The notes beneath the pieces were generated by a model. The model did not search any database and was not told the origin of the DNA. It was given only the letters and a program-made list of their open reading frames with translations. Made by a program: the position numbers and the translations under genes. A DNA stretch of 38,719 nt from Cardinium endosymbiont of Culicoides punctatus (lineage in GTDB: Bacteria > Bacteroidota > Bacteroidia > Cytophagales > Amoebophilaceae). The stretch lies in the NCBI RefSeq assembly GCF_004354815.1, contig NZ_QWJI01000006.1, positions 1-38,719 of the forward strand. The letters are read 5' to 3'. Below are positions 1 to 7,593 of this stretch, one piece after another. Positions within the stretch are counted from its first letter, which is position 1; each line of letters opens with the position of its first letter.

Positions 1-57
1 TGAACCCTTAAAAATTTTTCAGGAAAAGTTATGGCGTAATCCATATACAGCTTTTAA

Positions 58-357
58 TTAAAAATGCGAAAGTCCTGCTATATACTCATTGGGATGGGTA
101 TAAATGGTTATAAAATCTGGAAGCTCCCATGCCTTATTTTGATTATATAATGCATAACGGTTGTTTTTCTCTTTAGCAAGTGCCGTAATAACAGCACGTA
201 AATTGGGATGTTGCCTACCTGATAATTCATACCATAGGTGTGTATTAGGCGTATAGCCCAATACACCTACGATAAAAGAAAAGGTATAGATACAACTTAT
301 TCTGTATCGATACAGAATAAGTTGTACATAAGTAAATAGAATTTTAATGCTATGCAT
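58..357 (-). CDS. Small hypothetical protein, possibly a gene remnant
   Basis: I do not recognise this 99-residue ORF. Its first ~33 residues are hydrophobic and aromatic and could be a signal or membrane segment; the rest is soluble (TPNTHLWYELSG, then KAWELPDF, ending AGLSHF). A 36-bp perfect palindrome (291-326) lies inside the 5' third and encodes part of the hydrophobic stretch, which makes me doubt that the N-terminus is native. It sits 10 nt downstream of the stop of a broken hydrolase fragment on the same strand. It may be the 3' part of a longer decayed gene rather than a functional gene. Confidence 0.3.
   Translation of the reverse strand: MHSIKILFTYVQLILYRYRISCIYTFSFIVGVLGYTPNTHLWYELSGRQHPNLRAVITALAKEKNNRYALYNQNKAWELPDFITIYTHPNEYIAGLSHF
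291..326. repeat. 36-bp perfect palindrome with no loop
   Basis: The left half TACAACTTATTCTGTATC (291-308) is followed directly by its exact reverse complement (309-326). The symmetry ends at 290/327. It lies inside the small ORF at 58-357. It could be a dimer-binding site, a hairpin, a remnant of an inverted duplication, or an assembly artefact. Confidence 0.85.
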
Positions 358-366
358 AGGCTGTTC

Positions 367-636
367 TTAATTCATCACAGATTCTAATAATTCTCTGGCA
401 TCATTGCCAAAACGTAGAAAATGAACCTTATCCTCTTGTTCTGCTCTAAACCCCCAGTCGTTACAAACAATTCTGCCATCTATCCTCCTGTCACCTACTA
501 TAGTAGATGAGGCAGTCGTATTGTATCCAACTACAATTCCAACATGCCCAGTAGCATCTGAGTAATTATCAATAAAATTTCGAGATTTTTTTATTTTCCG
601 TATTGATTGTATAAATGGTATAAATGAAAAAGAGAT
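367..636 (-). pseudogene. 3' fragment of a CHAP or NlpC/P60-like hydrolase gene
   Basis: An open frame of about 89 codons on the minus strand ends at TAA (367-369) and has no start codon. It contains ATGHVGIVVGYN, which resembles the catalytic-histidine strand of CHAP/NlpC-P60 cell-wall amidases (G-H-V-G/A-hydrophobic-V), followed by RIVCNDWGFRAEQ and an acidic tail. The half that would carry the nucleophilic cysteine is missing; an in-frame TAG lies just upstream, near 637. I read it as the relic of a peptidoglycan hydrolase or papain-fold effector gene. The family call rests on one motif and is tentative. Confidence 0.45.
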
Positions 637-1224
637 CTAAGTTATTTTGTGATATTTCCACATGACAACATCATGAAAACATGCTATGCATCTAGAAATA
701 GTCAACAAGAGTAAGAAATATTTACTAACAATGTTGAATAATGGTGTTAGCATGTTCAATAAATACTATTTCTTTCAAGAATGATTTGCCCGCTAGGAGA
801 ATTTGTTTAATGACACACTCACATCCTAAGGAGATAGCTATTTTTACTAAAAGTAGTAAATAAAAAAATACTATGCAAGTCTAAAAGCAATAAGTATTAG
901 ACCTGTTGCGCAAGTCCCAGAAGACTTGAAGTAGATAAAAATCTATTCAAAAATCCTTTTTTCTTTATCATAAAATAACGTAACTATCCAGGTACCCTGT
1001 GTTATACACACAATAGCTGTTTTTTTATAGTTGATTTGTAATGAAATATAAAATTCGTGGTAAAAATTTTGGTAACACATTTTCCAATATGTTAAAATTG
1101 ATAAAAATATTTATATTTAACATTAACAATCAGTTATTTTTACAAAATTTAAAAAAGGTACCTGGGGAGTTATAAAATAAAAAAGCTAAAAATTTTGGTG
1201 CGGAATGTGGAGTGTGAGGTTTCG
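637..1224. other. AT-rich gap with repeat remnants, no supported gene
   Basis: No convincing gene is seen. A minus-strand open stretch of about 46 codons (about 735-880) reads like protein but has no start and no family I can name. From 899 there is one end of the inverted-repeat element that is complete at 31790-31967. An inverted pair CCAGGTACC / GGTACCTGG lies at about 988-996 and 1157-1165. A motif GGTGCGGAATGTGG at 1197-1210 resembles ones near 1548 and 38588. Confidence 0.5.
899..965. repeat. One-ended remnant of the AGACCTGTTGCG element
   Basis: The sequence begins AGACCTGTTGCGCAAGTC and continues with GAAGTAGATAAAAATCTATTC, closely matching the left end and interior of the 178-bp element at 31790-31967. 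The opposite terminal repeat is not found downstream, so this is a truncated copy. Confidence 0.65.
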
Positions 1225-1298
1225 TGGACTTGAAGGGATTCGAACCCCTAACCGCTGCATCCGTAGTGCAGTGCTCTATCCAGTTAAGCTACAAGTCC
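1225..1298 (-). tRNA. tRNA-Arg (anticodon ACG)
   Basis: On the minus strand it folds into a complete cloverleaf: acceptor GGACTTG pairs with CAAGTCC, the T-arm reads GGTTCGAATCC, and the anticodon loop CTACGGA gives ACG (read as inosine). No CCA is encoded. Confidence 0.93.
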
Positions 1299-1680
1299 AA
1301 TTCCTATACGTAAAGATAATAAACATAAAAATTATTTCAAAAAAATGGTTTAATATACTTTGAACCGATATTCCGAAGAACCGATATTTTGAACTGTTTT
1401 TTATATTGATTATGAATATAATCAAAAATATGGATAAATATTTTTATAAAAATTAATACATAGCCTAACGTACTGTAAAAATTTTTAATAGAAATCCCAT
1501 AATTCATTATTAGTCAATTGTAAAAACAATTAAAAGACTACATTTTTTAGTGGGGAATGTCGGTTTGAAATATATTTTTTGAAAAAAAATAACTTTTTGT
1601 CAAAAAAAAACTAACTTTGCTAAAGGATATGTATTTTAATAAAATCCGTAACACATTTTAATCTGTTTTAGTTAGTACAC
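1299..1680. promoter_or_regulatory. Upstream region of the beta-barrel gene, with a tandem repeat and a -7-like box
   Basis: A 16-bp unit GAACCGATATTYYGAA occurs twice head to tail (1362-1377 and 1378-1393), which could be an operator. A copy of the motif TAGTGGGGAATGTCGG lies at 1548-1563. TAACTTTG at 1612-1619 matches the Bacteroidetes -7 box TAnnTTTG. A -33 TTTG at the usual spacing is not clear, so the promoter is tentative. Confidence 0.35.
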
Positions 1681-2517
1681 ATGAAAAATAAGGTAGTTGC
1701 CCTGTTATTGATTTTTTTTGCAAATCATGCTATAGTGGATGTAGTGCATGCTACAGCATATAGAAACGTTGGAGAGTCCCCTGCTACTATCAGCGATCAG
1801 GAAAATTTACCAATGAGTGATGCCTATGTACCTCCGATTGAGAACTATTTTAGCTGTACATCTGAACTGTTAGGTATGGATTATTTGCTCCATCAGGGTA
1901 GTTCTGCTCCGATACCTGTTAAAAAATTTGATTTTAGTGGTCTATTTCGTCACAATATTGCTTTTTTGTATGCCATTCGCATCAATCAATCTCGTTTTGC
2001 ATTCTGTCCTGGAGTTGGGTTTAGCTCCTTAAAGTACTACTTTGATCATATGGCTAACTCCAGTGGTAAAAAAATTTATAAGACGCTTACAAGAGTAGGT
2101 GAAAAACGCACAGAATGCAAACAAATCGATGAAACACAACTAATAGGTAATGATGGAGAGGTAACGGGATCGCAATTCAACATTTCGTATTTTGATGTTA
2201 TGTTTAGAGTTAGATTTAACAGTGTCTTGGATGAGCCTAAAGAAGGGTTCCATGTCTGGTTAGGCATGAAGCTTGGTTTTCGCATAGGAGCTACCACTAC
2301 TATTGATTACTCTGAATATAATGAAACAGGAGCATCCCTGGTTAGGAGTGGTAGTTTTAATTTGAGTAGAGCGCACCTTTCTTGGCAAGGTGGACTTGGT
2401 TACAGCCGTTTTGGACTTATCGTAACGCATGGGTTAAGCTCCCTTTTTGATGAAAATAGAGGACCAGATAATGCTATTCGACCCCTTTCCGTAGGGCTTT
2501 ATATAGATCTATTATAG
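1681..2517 (+). CDS. Outer membrane beta-barrel protein, PorT/OMP_b-brl_2-like
   Basis: A 278-residue protein with an N-terminal signal peptide (MKNK, then a hydrophobic core, likely cleaved near residue 24). The mature part has alternating hydrophobic/polar strands separated by polar loops, for example GLFRHNIAFLYAIRI, SRFAFCPGVGFSSL, FHVWLGMKLGFRIGATTT and a last strand LSVGLYIDLL ending in a hydrophobic residue. This is the pattern of the small 8-10-stranded barrels with which Bacteroidetes symbionts stud their outer membrane. No enzymatic motif is seen. It stands alone between tRNA genes, so it is probably its own transcript. Family assignment is by architecture, not by a signature motif. 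Confidence 0.65.
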   Translation: MKNKVVALLLIFFANHAIVDVVHATAYRNVGESPATISDQENLPMSDAYVPPIENYFSCTSELLGMDYLLHQGSSAPIPVKKFDFSGLFRHNIAFLYAIRINQSRFAFCPGVGFSSLKYYFDHMANSSGKKIYKTLTRVGEKRTECKQIDETQLIGNDGEVTGSQFNISYFDVMFRVRFNSVLDEPKEGFHVWLGMKLGFRIGATTTIDYSEYNETGASLVRSGSFNLSRAHLSWQGGLGYSRFGLIVTHGLSSLFDENRGPDNAIRPLSVGLYIDLL

Positions 2518-2674
2518 ACTGATGGTGTATTTTATGATTTAAGTTTCTCCATATATTAAGATAATATTTTTTTCCTATTTTACTTATTTTATTGTAAGAA
2601 ATAAATATTATTCGTAAATTCGTTTCACTCTACTGGTGACATGGTGTAGTTTTTGTTGTATCTCTTTAATGTTA

Positions 2675-2755
2675 GGGGAGATGCCAGAGTGGCCAATTGG
2701 GGCGGACTGTAAATCCGTTGCGTAAGCTTCGAAGGTTCGAATCCTTCTCTCCCCA
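2675..2755 (+). tRNA. tRNA-Tyr (anticodon GTA)
   Basis: Class II tRNA of about 81 nt with a long variable arm. Acceptor GGGGAGA pairs with TCTCCCC, the anticodon loop ACTGTAAAT gives GTA, and the T-arm is GGTTCGAATCC. It is the first of three clustered tRNA genes upstream of tuf. Confidence 0.95.
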
Positions 2756-2787
2756 CTCAGTAGTTTGTATTAGGTCTAAATGTATAA

Positions 2788-2860
2788 GCGGGAGTAGCTC
2801 AGTTGGTAGAGCGACAGCCTTCCAAGCTGTAGGTCGCGAGTTCGAGGCTCGTCTCCCGCT
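2788..2860 (+). tRNA. tRNA-Gly (anticodon TCC)
   Basis: Cloverleaf with acceptor GCGGGAG/CTCCCGC, D-arm AGCTCAGTTGGTAGAGC, anticodon TCC in CTTCCAA, and T-loop GTTCGAG. Confidence 0.95.
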
Positions 2861-2877
2861 CTTAAGAGCTTTGTAGG

Positions 2878-2949
2878 GCCGGTGTAGCTCAGGGGTAGAG
2901 TACTTCCTTGGTAAGGAAGGGGTCACGGGTTCAAATCCCGTCATTGGCT
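2878..2949 (+). tRNA. tRNA-Thr (anticodon GGT)
   Basis: Acceptor GCCGGTG pairs with CATTGGC through two G-T wobbles; anticodon loop TTGGTAA gives GGT; T-arm GGGTTCAAATCCC. It precedes tuf by 92 nt, so the three tRNAs and tuf may share a transcript. Confidence 0.93.
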
Positions 2950-3041
2950 CCATATTTGGAGTTAGTGAACTGTCGGGTTACATAGATCCAAAAAGTTATT
3001 TGTTTAAATTATTTTATTAAAAATCTAAAGAATATACAGTT

Positions 3042-4229
3042 ATGGCAAAAGAGACATTTGATCGGTCAAAACCGCACGTAAACATTGGTACAATTGGACA
3101 CGTTGACCATGGTAAGACAACGCTTACTGCTGCTATTACTTCTGTTTTAGCAAAAGCAGGACTAGCAGAGAAGAAAGATTTTTCATCTATTGATGCTGCC
3201 CCAGAAGAAAAAGAGCGTGGTATTACCATTAATACTGCTCATGTTGAATATCAAACAAAAAATAGACATTATGCCCACGTGGACTGTCCTGGGCACGCTG
3301 ATTATGTTAAGAACATGATTACAGGTGCTGCTCAGATGGATGGTGCTATTCTTGTGGTTGCTGCTACGGATGGACCAATGCCCCAAACAAGAGAGCATAT
3401 CCTATTGGCAAGCCAAATAGGTGTTCCAAGCATAGTAGTCTTTTTGAACAAAGTAGATGCTGTAGATGATCCTGAGATGCTTGAGTTGGTAGAACTCGAA
3501 GTGAGAGAACTCTTAAGTGCCTATAAATTTGATGGAGATAATACGCCTATTATCCGTGGGTCTGCGTTAGGTGCTTTAAATAGCGAACCAGAATGGGAAG
3601 CTAAAATTCAAGAACTAATGGATGCTGTTGATAATCATATCCAACTTCCAGTTCGGTTAGTAGATCGTGATTTCTTAATGCCAGTAGAGGGTGTATTTAC
3701 CATTACTGGTCGTGGAACGGTAGCTACGGGTAGGATTGAGAAGGGTGTTGTTCAAACAGGTAATCCGGTTGAAATTATTGGTATGGGAGCTGATAAGTTA
3801 ACTTCCACAGTTACTGGTATAGAAATGTTCCGTAAAATACTAGATAGAGGAGAAGCTGGTGATAATGTTGGAATTTTGCTTCGTGGTATCGATAAGGAAA
3901 GTATTCAACGTGGTATGATTATCTGTAAGCCAGGCAGTGTTAAGCCTTATAGTAAGTTTAAGGCTGAGGTTTATGTTCTAACTAAAGACGAAGGTGGGCG
4001 TCACAAACCTTTCTTTAATAAGTATAGGCCACAATGTTATTTTAGAACAACAGATGTTACTGGTGAAATAAAGCTTCCTGAAGGGGTTGAAATGGTTATG
4101 CCAGGAGACAATGTTAATTTAGAAATTTCTCTTATTAGTAGCATTGCTATGGAAGTAGGATTGCGTTTTGCTATTCGAGAGGGGGGTAGAACTATTGGCG
4201 CTGGAAGGGTTACAGAGATTGTTGAATAA
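3042..4229 (+). CDS. tuf: Elongation factor Tu
   Basis: EF-Tu delivers aminoacyl-tRNA to the ribosomal A site as a GTP complex. The 395-residue length is normal. The P-loop GHVDHGKT is at residues 19-26, switch II DCPGH and NKVD follow in the G domain, and domains 2 and 3 are complete to the [12 protein letters not shown] end. The order tuf - tRNA-Trp - secE - nusG - rplK - rplA - rplJ - rplL - rpoB - rpoC is the classic bacterial block. The tRNA-Tyr/Gly/Thr cluster upstream is also a common tuf context. A hairpin just downstream may separate it partly from the tRNA-Trp/secE transcript. Confidence 0.98.
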   Translation: MAKETFDRSKPHVNIGTIGHVDHGKTTLTAAITSVLAKAGLAEKKDFSSIDAAPEEKERGITINTAHVEYQTKNRHYAHVDCPGHADYVKNMITGAAQMDGAILVVAATDGPMPQTREHILLASQIGVPSIVVFLNKVDAVDDPEMLELVELEVRELLSAYKFDGDNTPIIRGSALGALNSEPEWEAKIQELMDAVDNHIQLPVRLVDRDFLMPVEGVFTITGRGTVATGRIEKGVVQTGNPVEIIGMGADKLTSTVTGIEMFRKILDRGEAGDNVGILLRGIDKESIQRGMIICKPGSVKPYSKFKAEVYVLTKDEGGRHKPFFNKYRPQCYFRTTDVTGEIKLPEGVEMVMPGDNVNLEISLISSIAMEVGLRFAIREGGRTIGAGRVTEIVE

Positions 4230-4238
4230 TTTTTGATC

Positions 4239-4273
4239 GCTTCTTTTTCTTTAATTTATTAAAGAAAAGAAGC
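4239..4273 (+). terminator. Hairpin after tuf
   Basis: GCTTCTTTTTCTTT pairs with AAAGAAAAGAAGC around a short AT loop, with one bulged T. No long T tract follows, so it may be an attenuator or processing site rather than a full terminator. Confidence 0.45.
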
Positions 4274-4328
4274 TTCTGTATTTCCAGGATGTTGTTGTAT
4301 TTTCTGGATTTCTTACAAAATTTATACT

Positions 4329-4401
4329 ACGGGTGTAGCTCAATTGGTAGAGTAATGGTCTCCAAAACCATCGGCTGGGAGTTCGAGTCTCTCCACCCGT
4401 G
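4329..4401 (+). tRNA. tRNA-Trp (anticodon CCA)
   Basis: Acceptor ACGGGTG/CACCCGT, D-arm AGCTCAATTGGTAGAG, anticodon loop CTCCAAA giving CCA, and T-loop GTTCGAG. Its 3' end lies 12 nt before the secE ATG. Confidence 0.95.
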
Positions 4402-4413
4402 CATGAACAAAAT

Positions 4414-4605
4414 ATGTCAAAGTTAAAAGTGTTTATACTAAATCTGATACAGGAAGTGCGGTATAAGATTACCTGGCCAGCCTACCATAAGTTGCAAAAT
4501 AACTCTATGCTTGTACTTGTAGCTTCTTTTATATTTGCGTTGCTTATTGGGCTAATTGATTGGTCTTTTAAAAAAGCTGTTGTCTGGTTTTATAGTGCTT
4601 TTTAA
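4414..4605 (+). CDS. secE: Preprotein translocase subunit SecE
   Basis: SecE clamps the SecY channel in the inner membrane. The 63-residue product has the short amphipathic cytoplasmic helix with the family motif EVRYKITWP (consensus E-hyd-K-K-V-x-W-P), then one transmembrane helix (MLVLVASFIFALLIGLIDW). I start it at ATG 4414. A GTG at 4399 is in frame, but it lies within the 3' acceptor of tRNA-Trp and would add residues outside the family profile. Only 12 nt separate tRNA and start, so after tRNA 3' processing the message would be almost leaderless. nusG follows after 18 nt. Confidence 0.93.
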   Translation: MSKLKVFILNLIQEVRYKITWPAYHKLQNNSMLVLVASFIFALLIGLIDWSFKKAVVWFYSAF

Positions 4606-4623
4606 AAAAAATGGACTATTCGA

Positions 4624-5184
4624 ATGAATGCGTTACAATGGTATGTGCTTAAGGTAGTCAGTAAGCAGGAAGAAAAAATAAAAGCTAATTTACAAGCAGA
4701 ACTTGTAAAAGAGAATATGCAATATGCTGTAGACCAAATTTTAATACCCTACGAAAAGGTATATGAGGTACGTGATGGAAAAAAGCATGTAAAAAACAGG
4801 AATTTATTTCCCGGTTACATATTACTGTATGCAGACCTTACAAATGGTCTTCTTATACAATTGCTAAAAAGTGTGCCTGGAGCGCTTGGATTTTTAGGTG
4901 TGAAAGGATGGGGTACTGCAAGTCCTCCTGTTCCTTTAAATCAAGCAGAAGTTGATCGAATTATAGGTAAAACAGCAGGGTCAGATTCCGTCAATTTTAA
5001 ATTGAACACTATATTTGTTGTAGAAGAGATGGTAGAAATTATAGATGGTCCTTTTGCTGGTTTTACCGGAAGAGTTCAAGAGATTTTTGAAGAAAGGAAA
5101 ACACTTAACGTAGTTGTTAAAATTTTTGATGAACGAAGTACACCTGTAGAATTAAGCTATACCCAAGTTAAGAAGCTTTTTTAG
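4624..5184 (+). CDS. nusG: Transcription termination/antitermination protein NusG
   Basis: NusG binds the RNA polymerase clamp and couples it to Rho or to the ribosome. The 186-residue protein starts MNALQWYVLKVVSKQEEKI, the NGN-domain opening. It has the internal RNLFPGYILL strand and a C-terminal KOW domain (EEMVEIIDGPFAGFTGRVQ), ending in beta strands. Its place between secE and rplK is the usual one. The length is normal and nothing is odd. Confidence 0.97.
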   Translation: MNALQWYVLKVVSKQEEKIKANLQAELVKENMQYAVDQILIPYEKVYEVRDGKKHVKNRNLFPGYILLYADLTNGLLIQLLKSVPGALGFLGVKGWGTASPPVPLNQAEVDRIIGKTAGSDSVNFKLNTIFVVEEMVEIIDGPFAGFTGRVQEIFEERKTLNVVVKIFDERSTPVELSYTQVKKLF

Positions 5185-5229
5185 CAAGCATTTTAACTTA
5201 GAAATATTTCTAAAATTTATATAAATAGT

Positions 5230-5673
5230 ATGTCAAAGCCAATTTTAGGTTATGTAAAGTTGCAGGTGAAAGGTGGTTCAGCAAATCCCTCACCACCAGT
5301 AGGTCCTGCATTAGGTAGTAAGGGAGTTAATATCATGGAGTTCTGTAAGCAATTTAACGCTAGAACAAAAGATCAGCAAGGTAAAATCTTACCTGTAGTT
5401 ATTACTATTTATCAAGATAAATCTTTTGATTTTGTTGTTAAAGCATCTCCTGTTGTTCATTCTATCATGGAATGTACTGGAATAGCAAAAGGGTCTTCTG
5501 AATCCAATAGGCGTAAGGTTGCTACCATTAGCTGGGAAACTATACAGCAAATTGCTGAAGGAAAGCTTCAGGATTTGAATACTTCAAGTATACATGCTGC
5601 CATGAGGATGATAGCTGGGACAGCTAGAAGCATGGGCGTAACAGTACAAGGTTCCGCTCCTTGGATTAAATAA
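5230..5673 (+). CDS. rplK: 50S ribosomal protein L11
   Basis: L11 forms the base of the GTPase-associated centre with 23S rRNA and the L10-L12 stalk. At 147 residues it has the N-terminal proline-rich [20 protein letters not shown] motif (where release factors and thiopeptides act) and the C-terminal rRNA-binding domain ending in [12 protein letters not shown]. rplA starts 5 nt after its stop, so the two are surely cotranscribed and probably translationally coupled. Confidence 0.97.
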   Translation: MSKPILGYVKLQVKGGSANPSPPVGPALGSKGVNIMEFCKQFNARTKDQQGKILPVVITIYQDKSFDFVVKASPVVHSIMECTGIAKGSSESNRRKVATISWETIQQIAEGKLQDLNTSSIHAAMRMIAGTARSMGVTVQGSAPWIK

Positions 5674-5678
5674 ATGAT

Positions 5679-6383
5679 ATGAACATGGCAATTCAAACAA
5701 GAACACAAAGGAAACACAGTCCAAAAGTTTCTCTAAAAGAGATGTACCCTTTAAATGAGGCTGTTGAATGGGTAAAAAAGAATACTATTACAAAGTTTGA
5801 TGCTTCAGTAGATTTGGCTATTCGTTTAGGTGTTGATCCTAAAAAAGCTGATCAAATGGTTCGTGGTACGGTATCTCTTCCTCATGGAACAGGCAAGCAA
5901 TGTAGAATTCTAGTACTGTGTACGGCAGATAAAGAACAAGAAGCTAAGCAGGCCGGTGCCGATTATGTAGGGTTAGATGAATACATAGACAAAATAGCTC
6001 AAGGCTGGACAGATGTAGACGTTATTATAACTATGCCAACGATTATGGCTAAATTAGGTAAATTGGGTAAAATACTAGGACCTCGTGGTTTAATGCCAAA
6101 TCCTAAAGAAGGTACTGTAACTATGGATGTTGCTAAGATGGTAAAAGAAGTTAAGGGAGGCAAGGTTAGTTTCAAAGTAGATAAATACGGTATTGTGCAT
6201 AGTAGTGTTGGACGTGTGTCTTTCCCTTTAGAAAAGATTGTAGAAAATGCAATGGAACTAATAAAAGTCATTGTCAAGCTAAAGCCCGCTTCTTCAAAAG
6301 GAATTTATGTGAATAGCATTAGTCTTTCTAGTACAATGAGTAAAGGTGTTTTTATAGATAGAAATGTTGCCCTTGGGCTTTAG
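5679..6383 (+). CDS. rplA: 50S ribosomal protein L1
   Basis: L1 binds the mobile L1 stalk of 23S rRNA and in many bacteria represses its own L11 operon. The 234-residue length is normal. Visible signatures are [16 protein letters not shown], the hinge [12 protein letters not shown] and the C-terminal [20 protein letters not shown] 5679 is taken as the start; ATG 5685 is an alternative two codons on. The TAG stop is 4 nt before the rplJ ATG. The sequence shows no clear L1-operator copy, but I could not fold the leader. Confidence 0.96.
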   Translation: MNMAIQTRTQRKHSPKVSLKEMYPLNEAVEWVKKNTITKFDASVDLAIRLGVDPKKADQMVRGTVSLPHGTGKQCRILVLCTADKEQEAKQAGADYVGLDEYIDKIAQGWTDVDVIITMPTIMAKLGKLGKILGPRGLMPNPKEGTVTMDVAKMVKEVKGGKVSFKVDKYGIVHSSVGRVSFPLEKIVENAMELIKVIVKLKPASSKGIYVNSISLSSTMSKGVFIDRNVALGL

Positions 6384-6387
6384 CAAA

Positions 6388-6927
6388 ATGAAAAGAGAAG
6401 AAAAATTACAAGTTATAGGAGATTTAGCAGAAAAATTTTCCCAGTTTGAATGCTTCTATGTGATAGACGCTATGGGCCTCACAGTAGAGCAAGTAAATAA
6501 ATTTAGGAAAAAATGTTTAGCGCAAAATTTGGTATATCAAGTTGCTAAAAATACATTTATTCAGAAGGCGCTTGAGCAAATTGGAAAAGGTGATGCGTAT
6601 GCAGCCTTTTTTGCAAGAGTGTTGAAGGGTTTTTCTGGTATTTTATTTGCTCAGGATAGTGGAAGTGCGCCTGCAAAAATGTTGAAAAACTTTTTGACGG
6701 AAGAAAAATTAAGCGTGCCTACATTAAAAGGTGCTTCTGTTTATGGTGATGTATTCATTGGCGCAGAACACCTGGATATGTTAAGTACCTTAAAGTCAAA
6801 AGAAGAAATTTTGGGCGACATTATTTCACTTTTGAAGTCTCCAATTTCAAATGTTGTTACTTCTCTCCAATCGGGAGAAAGACGTTTGATGGGAGTTATG
6901 GAAACCTTGGCCAATGCGTCAGTTTAG
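6388..6927 (+). CDS. rplJ: 50S ribosomal protein L10
   Basis: L10 anchors L7/L12 dimers on the ribosome. The product from ATG 6388 is 179 residues, starting MKREEKLQVIGDLAEKF, like Bacteroidetes L10. It continues with FYVIDAMGLTVEQVNKFRKK and the conserved KNTFIQKAL. A longer ORF from ATG 6364 would overlap the end of rplA and add eight non-family residues, so I reject it. The C-terminal helix that carries L7/L12 dimers is complete. Confidence 0.95.
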   Translation: MKREEKLQVIGDLAEKFSQFECFYVIDAMGLTVEQVNKFRKKCLAQNLVYQVAKNTFIQKALEQIGKGDAYAAFFARVLKGFSGILFAQDSGSAPAKMLKNFLTEEKLSVPTLKGASVYGDVFIGAEHLDMLSTLKSKEEILGDIISLLKSPISNVVTSLQSGERRLMGVMETLANASV

Positions 6928-6994
6928 TAAAGAAGGTTCCTGTTTTTAATTTAATAATCCTATTAATCTCTAAATTTAATAAACGTTTACAAAC

Positions 6995-7372
6995 ATGGCC
7001 GATTTAAAAATCTTAGCAGAACAGCTGGTTGGTTTAACCATTAAGCAAGCTAATGAATTATTTGATATTTTAAAAAATGAATATGGTATTGAACCTGCAG
7101 CTGCTGCTCCCGTAGTGATGGCTGGCCCCGCTGCTGCTTCTACTGAAGCTGTTGTGGAGAAAACAGAGTTTGACCTTATTTTGAAGTCTGCTGGAGCTTC
7201 TAAGCTTGCAGTTGTGAAACTGTTTAAAGAAATCAGTGGGTTGCCGTTAAAAGAAGCTAAAGAACTTATTGACGCAGCACCTACTACAATTAGAAGTAAA
7301 TTGCCTAAAGAAGAGGCAGAATCAATGAAGAAAAAGTTAGAAGAAGCTGGAGCAGAAGTTGAATTAAAATAA
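6995..7372 (+). CDS. rplL: 50S ribosomal protein L7/L12
   Basis: L7/L12 is the multicopy stalk protein that recruits translational GTPases. The 125-residue protein shows the N-terminal dimerisation helix pair ([20 protein letters not shown]), an Ala/Pro/Val-rich hinge at about residues 33-50, and the globular C-terminal domain with the factor-binding surface ([20 protein letters not shown]) and the GAEVELK end. A structured gap of about 220 nt separates it from rpoB. Confidence 0.97.
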   Translation: MADLKILAEQLVGLTIKQANELFDILKNEYGIEPAAAAPVVMAGPAAASTEAVVEKTEFDLILKSAGASKLAVVKLFKEISGLPLKEAKELIDAAPTTIRSKLPKEEAESMKKKLEEAGAEVELK

Positions 7373-7593
7373 GTACATTTAAGTACATTATATAGTAGTT
7401 CATTTGATGAACCGAGGTGGTGGAACTTAAAAGGTCATTTAGTTGCAATATGCTATTTATTGAAGGGAGCCTCCTGCTGAAAATACTTACGTATTTTGCT
7501 TCCTTCAGGGCTTTACATTTTATAAATGTAAGTTGGAGGTATCCCTTTTTAATTTCCTATAATTGTTTAAAATTTTAAATTTATAGGACCTTG
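7373..7593 (+). promoter_or_regulatory. Structured rplL-rpoB intergenic leader
   Basis: The gap contains nested inverted repeats. TGAAGGGAGC (about 7458-7467) pairs with GCTTCCTTCA (about 7499-7508) around an inner AAAATAC/GTATTTT hairpin, and a third hairpin TTACATTT/AAATGTAA follows at about 7513-7531. In many bacteria this gap holds an attenuator or RNase III site that lowers rpoBC relative to ribosomal proteins. I infer such a role; no T tract follows the first hairpins. AGGA at 7585-7588 may serve as a weak ribosome binding site. Confidence 0.5.

Noticed and set aside
735-880. Minus-strand open stretch of about 46 codons
   Set aside because: It has no start, no recognisable family and no neighbour context; it could be relic or chance.
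988-1165. CCAGGTACC / GGTACCTGG as ends of an inserted element
   Set aside because: The arms are only 9 bp around a palindromic GGTACC core, and flanks and interior show no further symmetry or target duplication.
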